DNA from: a bacterium
GTDB lineage: Bacteria > SZUA-79 > Acidulodesulfobacterales > Acidulodesulfobacteraceae
DNA length: 17,449 nt
Assembly: GCA_021828445.1 (NCBI GenBank)
Contig: JAJZJD010000011.1
Coordinates: 1-17,449 of the forward strand
Direction of reading: 5' to 3'
The position numbers and the translations under genes are program-made. Shown piece after piece: positions 13,422 through 17,449 of this stretch (its first letter is position 1; each line of letters begins with the position of its first letter). Under the pieces are notes generated by a model. That model did no database searches, was not told the origin of the DNA, and was given only the letters and a program-made list of their open reading frames with translations.

Positions 13422-14846
13422 TTAAGAATTAATTTGAGCGGCTAATATTCTCTTGCCGTATGCATCGGATGTTTTTCTGCCGCCGGTTCTGCTGTGTACG
13501 AAATCGTCGCAGCTCTTGGTTATATCGCCCGCTCCGAGAAATATTACCATTTCCCCGCCTCTCAGCATATTTTTCAAATTAGATTTTATATCGTTCCTGT
13601 TCGGAACGTAAAAAACGTTCTTATAGCCTTCGCCCCTCATCTTTTCCGATAAAGCCATAGACGACGCTCCTTCTATTTCGATTTCCCCCGCGGAATAAAC
13701 ATCCGTTATTATAACGAAATCGGCAAGTTTAAGAGAATTTACGAAATCGTCCATTAAATCTTTCATTCTTGAATATCTGTGGGGTTGAAAAACGGCGATT
13801 ATCTGCCTATTCCAGTTTTTAGCGGCTTTAAGGGTAGCCGCTATTTCGACCGGATGATGCGCATAATCGTCCACCACTATGAGCCTGTCGTTAGATTTTT
13901 TAATTTGGAATCTTCTTTCTACGCCGTGAAAATCTTTAAGGGCTTTTTGAATAAATTCCGTTTTTATCCCCAACTCTTTAGCGGTAACGATAGCAGAAAG
14001 AGCATTCAGGACATTGTGCATCCCCGGAACCGATAAATTGAATTTTCCTATTAATTTTTCGCCGGCATATGCGTCAAATATAGAAGAATTTTTTTCTAAC
14101 GCTATATTTAAGGCATAATAATCCGCCTTTTGTTCTATGCCGTAGGTAAAATATTTTTTGTTTATTTCCGGGAAAAGAGAGCTTAATATAGGATTGTCCG
14201 CGCATAAAACCGCAAAGCCGAAAAAAGGAATATTATTTATAAAATCTATAAACGATTTTTTTAAATTTTCTATGTTCCCGTAATAACACAAATGCTCGTA
14301 ATCGACATTCGTAACGACGCAATAATCCGGCTTAAGCTTTAAAAAAGAGCCGTCGCTTTCATCCGCCTCTACGACCATATAATCTCCCTTGCCGACCTTT
14401 GAATGCATGCCTAATCCGAAAACCTTTCCGCCCACGACAAAGGTGGGGTCAACCCCCGCTTCTCCAAGTATGGAAGATATCATGGACGTAGTGGTCGTCT
14501 TGCCGTGGGAACCGGCAATAGCAATGCCTTTTTTTAAGGAAAGCAGTTCGGAAAGCATCTCCGCGCGCCTTAGTACCGTAAGTTTTTTGCTTCGAGCTTC
14601 CATAAGCTCCAAATTATCTTCCCTAATAGCCGTAGAATAAACTACGACCTCCGCCTCTTTAATATTTTCGGAACTGTGTCCGATGAAAACCCTGCCGCCG
14701 ATAGATTCGATTTTTTCTATTGTCTGACTGTATTCTATATCTGAACCGGTCACGGAATAGCCGGAATTAATGAGAACCTCCGCTATACCGCTCATGCCTG
14801 AACCTCCGATGCCGATAAGATGAATCTTTTTGACGCCGATTTTCAT
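13422..14846 (-). CDS. murC: UDP-N-acetylmuramate--L-alanine ligase MurC
   Basis: MurC adds the first amino acid, L-alanine, to UDP-MurNAc using ATP in the cytosol. The 474-residue protein has the three Mur ligase domains: the UDP-binding Rossmann part with IGIGGSGMSGIAEVL (11-25) and VTGSD, the ATPase domain with P-loop AGSHGKTTTT (111-120), VVEADESDGSF and TNVDYEHLCYYG, and the C-terminal domain with VDDYAHHPVEI and FQPHRYSR. These are MurC-specific rather than MurD or MurE patterns. A strong Shine-Dalgarno (AAAGGAG, 6 nt before the ATG) overlaps the murG stop codon. It is followed after 4 nt by murB. MurC and MurB are separate here, not fused as in some lineages. Confidence 0.97.
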   Translation of the reverse strand: MKIGVKKIHLIGIGGSGMSGIAEVLINSGYSVTGSDIEYSQTIEKIESIGGRVFIGHSSENIKEAEVVVYSTAIREDNLELMEARSKKLTVLRRAEMLSELLSLKKGIAIAGSHGKTTTTSMISSILGEAGVDPTFVVGGKVFGLGMHSKVGKGDYMVVEADESDGSFLKLKPDYCVVTNVDYEHLCYYGNIENLKKSFIDFINNIPFFGFAVLCADNPILSSLFPEINKKYFTYGIEQKADYYALNIALEKNSSIFDAYAGEKLIGKFNLSVPGMHNVLNALSAIVTAKELGIKTEFIQKALKDFHGVERRFQIKKSNDRLIVVDDYAHHPVEIAATLKAAKNWNRQIIAVFQPHRYSRMKDLMDDFVNSLKLADFVIITDVYSAGEIEIEGASSMALSEKMRGEGYKNVFYVPNRNDIKSNLKNMLRGGEMVIFLGAGDITKSCDDFVHSRTGGRKTSDAYGKRILAAQINS

Positions 14847-14858
14847 TATTGCGCTCCT

Positions 14859-15968
14859 TTACCCTTTTTTTATGTTATTATTTAATATTATGCCTGCTAT
14901 TTCTAAAGCAGAATCTTTAACGGCAAACATTTTTAAATTTTCATACATATATTTTAACAAATCTCTATTATAGAATATTTTACAAATTGTTTGTAATAAT
15001 TCTTTCGAAAGATTTTCGTTATCCTTGAGCATATTAAAACACCCTTTACTTGAAAACACCGAAGCGTTTTTTTCCTGATGATTTTTTGCCGCAAAAGGGT
15101 ACGGCACCAAAATAGCAGGCTTACGCAATAAAATAAGTTCCGATAATGTCCCTGCTCCTGCCCTGCATATAACAACGTCGCTTGATAAATAATAATGTTC
15201 TATAATATCGGTAAATGAAAAAACTTCGTATTTGCTTATTTTGGCGCTCTTATAAAAATTTTCTACTTTTTCTAAATCTCGTTCTCCTGTTTGATGATAT
15301 ACGGTTATATTGCCCGATATTTCTTCGTCAAGCCGGGACAGCATATTCATAACGGCGTTATTAAGAGATGAGGCGCCCTGAGAACCTCCGAAAACAAATA
15401 TGCTTAAATTTTTTTTATTTGTAAATTCATTTTTTTTGGTCGATTCCGATACTGCCAATTTAAATATTTTTTCCCTGACGGGATTTCCGGTTGCTATAAC
15501 GCGGGAAGACCGCAAATATTTTTTTGTTTCTTCAAAAGAGGCAAAAACGGTTATTCCTAAAAACGCCAGTATTTTATTGGAAAGTCCGGGCATCACATTC
15601 TGCTCCATAACTCCGCATTCTATCTTTTTTAATCTTGCCATGATAAGCGGAACGAGAGAGATATATCCTCCCAATCCAAGAACATAATCCGGTTTTATAT
15701 TGCGGTAAATAGAATTTACCTTTTTTGCCGCGTTAAACAACCCTATTAAAGAATTTAGTTTATTCATAAAACTTTTCCCGGAAAATCCCTTAACGTTTAT
15801 TGTAAATAATTCAAAACCGTATTCGTCTTTAATCTTATTTTCTATGCCTCTTTCCGTACCTATGAAATAAACTTTTATCCCGCCGCCTAAACTTTTTAAT
15901 TTTTCATAAACCGCAATGCCCGGAAACAAATGTCCGCCGGTTCCGCCGCCTGCAATTATAATATTCAT
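14859..15968 (-). CDS. murG: UDP-N-acetylglucosamine transferase MurG (lipid II synthesis)
   Basis: MurG adds GlcNAc to lipid I on the inner face of the cytoplasmic membrane, giving lipid II. The 369-residue GT-B protein has the N-terminal glycine loop IIAGGGTGGHLFPGIAV, a second loop region VLGLGGYISLVPLI with the acceptor site, VMEQNVMPGLSNK, GNPVREKIF, the FVFGGSQGASSLN loop and the donor-binding CRAGAGTLSELILLRKPAI and YPFAAKNHQEKNA segments. All are standard. Its ATG overlaps the ftsW stop as TAATG. A weak AAGGGG lies 11 nt upstream, so translation probably follows ftsW by re-initiation. Confidence 0.97.
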   Translation of the reverse strand: MNIIIAGGGTGGHLFPGIAVYEKLKSLGGGIKVYFIGTERGIENKIKDEYGFELFTINVKGFSGKSFMNKLNSLIGLFNAAKKVNSIYRNIKPDYVLGLGGYISLVPLIMARLKKIECGVMEQNVMPGLSNKILAFLGITVFASFEETKKYLRSSRVIATGNPVREKIFKLAVSESTKKNEFTNKKNLSIFVFGGSQGASSLNNAVMNMLSRLDEEISGNITVYHQTGERDLEKVENFYKSAKISKYEVFSFTDIIEHYYLSSDVVICRAGAGTLSELILLRKPAILVPYPFAAKNHQEKNASVFSSKGCFNMLKDNENLSKELLQTICKIFYNRDLLKYMYENLKMFAVKDSALEIAGIILNNNIKKG

Positions 15969-17098
15969 TAAATATTTTTCCCCTTAAGGCTTTGAGAAGA
16001 TATATTAAGCAAAATCCCTATGCCGATACATGAAGCAAGCAAAGAACTGCCGCCATAGCTTATGAAAGGCAAAGCAAGCCCTTTTGTAGGCAGTAAATCC
16101 ATAACCACTCCGATATTTATAAAAGCGCTTAACGTGATAAGACAGGTAATTCCGTACGCGAGATACGTTCCGAAAAGATCAGGCGCATGTATCGCAATTT
16201 TTAATCCCCTGTATGCCAATATCAGATAAAGAAGTATAAATATAAGCACGCCTATGAATCCAAGCTCCTCGCCTACCGAGGAAAATATAAAATCCGAATA
16301 TGGGGTAGGAAGAAAAAACAATTTTTCCTTTCCGTTGCCCGGACCCACTCCGAAAAAACCGCCCCTTGCGAATGCATACAAAGACTGTATTATTTGAAAA
16401 CCTATGCCCGACTTATCGTGAAAAGGGTGAAGAAACGCAAGTATCCTGTCTCTTCTGTATGCTACCGTAAAAATAAGAAAATATGCCGCAACGCTTCCTA
16501 AGGATGCCGCGGCAATAAGATAAATAAGAGACACTCCGCCGGCAAACAACATTATGAATGTCGTAATAAATAAAATGGAACTCGCCCCAAAATCAGGCTC
16601 TTTCAAAAGTAAAATATCTAAAAATCCCATAAATATAAAAGGGCTGATGAACATCAGAGAATAACGGTTATTATCTAATATATCCTTTCTTTTCTCTAAA
16701 AAATTAGCCAGATATACTATAAAAAAAACTTTTAAAAATTCGGAAGGCTGTATGCTGAAAATCTTGAAATTGACCCACCTTCTCGAGCCGCCGGCATCGA
16801 TGCCTATGTGAGGAATAAATACCATAACCATTAAAACTACTATTCCTAATAAAATAATCTTATAGAACGATTTTAAAATATGGTAATCGTTATGCATCAA
16901 ATACCATATAAAAACCCCCGATACCGCAACGTAAATACCCTGCCTTATAATAAAATGATAGCTTACGCCGTATTGGACGATAGAAATCATCGCGCTTGTC
17001 GAATAGACCATAACGAGTCCAAGGGCTATAAGCAATATAGCGGTTAAAAATAAAGTTATGTCGTATTTTCTTATAAAAATCTTTCCGTAGTTAATCAT
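15968..17098 (-). CDS. ftsW: septal peptidoglycan polymerase FtsW (SEDS family)
   Basis: FtsW polymerises lipid II at the septum together with its class B penicillin-binding protein. The 376-residue protein has about ten transmembrane helices and the SEDS landmarks: GSRRWVNFKIFSIQPSEFLK (104-123), LKEPDFGAS (165-173), GFQIIQSLYAFARGGFFGVGPG (233-254, split), and LPTPYSDFIFSSVGEELG (263-280) with D269 at the catalytic aspartate position. The last helices include LPTKGLALPFISYGGSS. The residues before the aspartate read YS, where most FtsW or RodA proteins have HT. Position between murD and murG, as in standard dcw clusters, argues for FtsW over RodA. The ATG overlaps the murD stop as ATGA, and murG follows with TAATG. 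Confidence 0.95.
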   Translation of the reverse strand: MINYGKIFIRKYDITLFLTAILLIALGLVMVYSTSAMISIVQYGVSYHFIIRQGIYVAVSGVFIWYLMHNDYHILKSFYKIILLGIVVLMVMVFIPHIGIDAGGSRRWVNFKIFSIQPSEFLKVFFIVYLANFLEKRKDILDNNRYSLMFISPFIFMGFLDILLLKEPDFGASSILFITTFIMLFAGGVSLIYLIAAASLGSVAAYFLIFTVAYRRDRILAFLHPFHDKSGIGFQIIQSLYAFARGGFFGVGPGNGKEKLFFLPTPYSDFIFSSVGEELGFIGVLIFILLYLILAYRGLKIAIHAPDLFGTYLAYGITCLITLSAFINIGVVMDLLPTKGLALPFISYGGSSLLASCIGIGILLNISSQSLKGKNI

Positions 17099-17449
17099 AT
17101 TGTATCCACAAAATTATCTTTTAATTTCCGGTAGCATTTTTTAAATACGTCTCCTCTTTCATTATAATCCCTGAACATATCGAAACTGGAAGAAGCGGGA
17201 GAAAGAAGAACTGTATCTGCGGCGCCCGCCGTCGAATTATTCTTTAAAAAGTCAACCGACTTCTTAACCGCATCCTCCATATCGTCCGCCGTGAGCAACT
17301 CTATATGCCCCCGTAAAACATCACGCAGAATATCTTTTGTTTCGCCCATCAAAACGCATGCCTTTACGCTGTTTTTTATCGGCTGAATCATACGCTCGTA
17401 ATTAAACCCCTTATCTTTGCCCCCCAGTATAAGAACTATATTCCTGTTT
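17095..17449 (-). CDS. murD: UDP-N-acetylmuramoylalanine--D-glutamate ligase MurD, 3' part only
   Basis: Only the C-terminal 117 residues are inside the window; the 5' end continues past 17449. The visible part reads in one frame from the edge, beginning with IVLILGGKDKGFNYERM, which is the MurD C-terminal domain signature (LGGKDKG). The rest follows the family: an RDVLRGHIELLTADDMEDAV region, DTVLLSPASSSFDMFRDYNERGD and a final FKKCYRKL helix. MurD adds D-glutamate to UDP-MurNAc-L-Ala. An internal ATG at 17391 is not the start, since the conserved LGGKDKG motif lies upstream of it. The stop TGA overlaps the ftsW ATG by 4 nt (ATGA), so the two are translationally coupled. Confidence 0.93.
   Translation of the reverse strand, partial: NRNIVLILGGKDKGFNYERMIQPIKNSVKACVLMGETKDILRDVLRGHIELLTADDMEDAVKKSVDFLKNNSTAGAADTVLLSPASSSFDMFRDYNERGDVFKKCYRKLKDNFVDTI

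Noticed and set aside
17095..17391. MurD starting at the ATG at 17391 as a 98-residue protein
   Set aside because: The frame stays open to the window edge and encodes the conserved LGGKDKG motif upstream of that ATG, so this is the 3' part of a longer murD.
1..17449. Mobile elements, CRISPR array, toxin-antitoxin or defence genes
   Set aside because: No transposase, integrase, direct repeat array or recognised defence gene was seen. The two tRNA genes show no nearby integrase or partial tRNA copies that would mark an attachment site.

Overview
The window comes from an AT-rich Gram-negative bacterium. All of its recognisable parts are bacterial housekeeping or signalling genes. The gene order murD-ftsW-murG-murC-murB-ddl-ftsQ-ftsA-ftsZ is a classical division and cell wall (dcw) cluster. 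A CheZ-type phosphatase, a DUF4388-plus-Roadblock fusion and a tmRNA tag of the form ADNYDYALAA together suggest a deltaproteobacteria-like lineage (Desulfobacterota or relatives). That placement is inference; no 16S rRNA or other decisive marker is present.

Layout. Positions 17-1868 (minus strand) hold tRNA-Thr(CGT), two Roadblock/LC7-type signalling proteins and tRNA-Glu(TTC). Positions 1940-4085 (minus) hold a CheZ-like phosphatase, a TlpA-like thioredoxin, smpB and the tmRNA gene ssrA. The two partners of trans-translation are therefore neighbours. A divergent promoter region at about 4086-4174 separates ssrA from a plus-strand class II aldolase (4175-4855), whose 3' end overlaps the 3' end of a minus-strand, permease-less ABC ATPase (4844-5662). 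From a second divergent region (5663-5749) a plus-strand pair follows: a short CbiX/SirB-type chelatase and a 570-residue radical SAM protein with a B12-binding-like N-terminal half. The end of the radical SAM gene overlaps the end of a small ModE-type regulator, which lies directly behind ftsZ.

Positions 8194-17449 (minus) are the dcw cluster. MurD (partial, cut by the window end), MurC and MurB make and extend the UDP-MurNAc peptide. Ddl supplies D-Ala-D-Ala. MurG makes lipid II, FtsW polymerises it at the septum, and FtsQ, FtsA and FtsZ build the divisome. Genes overlap or nearly touch (ATGA at murD/ftsW, TAATG at ftsW/murG, a 29-nt overlap at ddl/ftsQ), so the cluster is probably one transcription unit with translational coupling. 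Its main promoter would lie outside the window; a weak internal promoter may precede ftsZ.

There is no mobile element, CRISPR array, long repeat or convincing intrinsic terminator. The less ordinary parts are the Roadblock pair without its GTPase, the orphan CheZ, the orphan ABC ATPase, and several start codons that sit directly after a -10 box without a Shine-Dalgarno sequence, which suggests leaderless messages.
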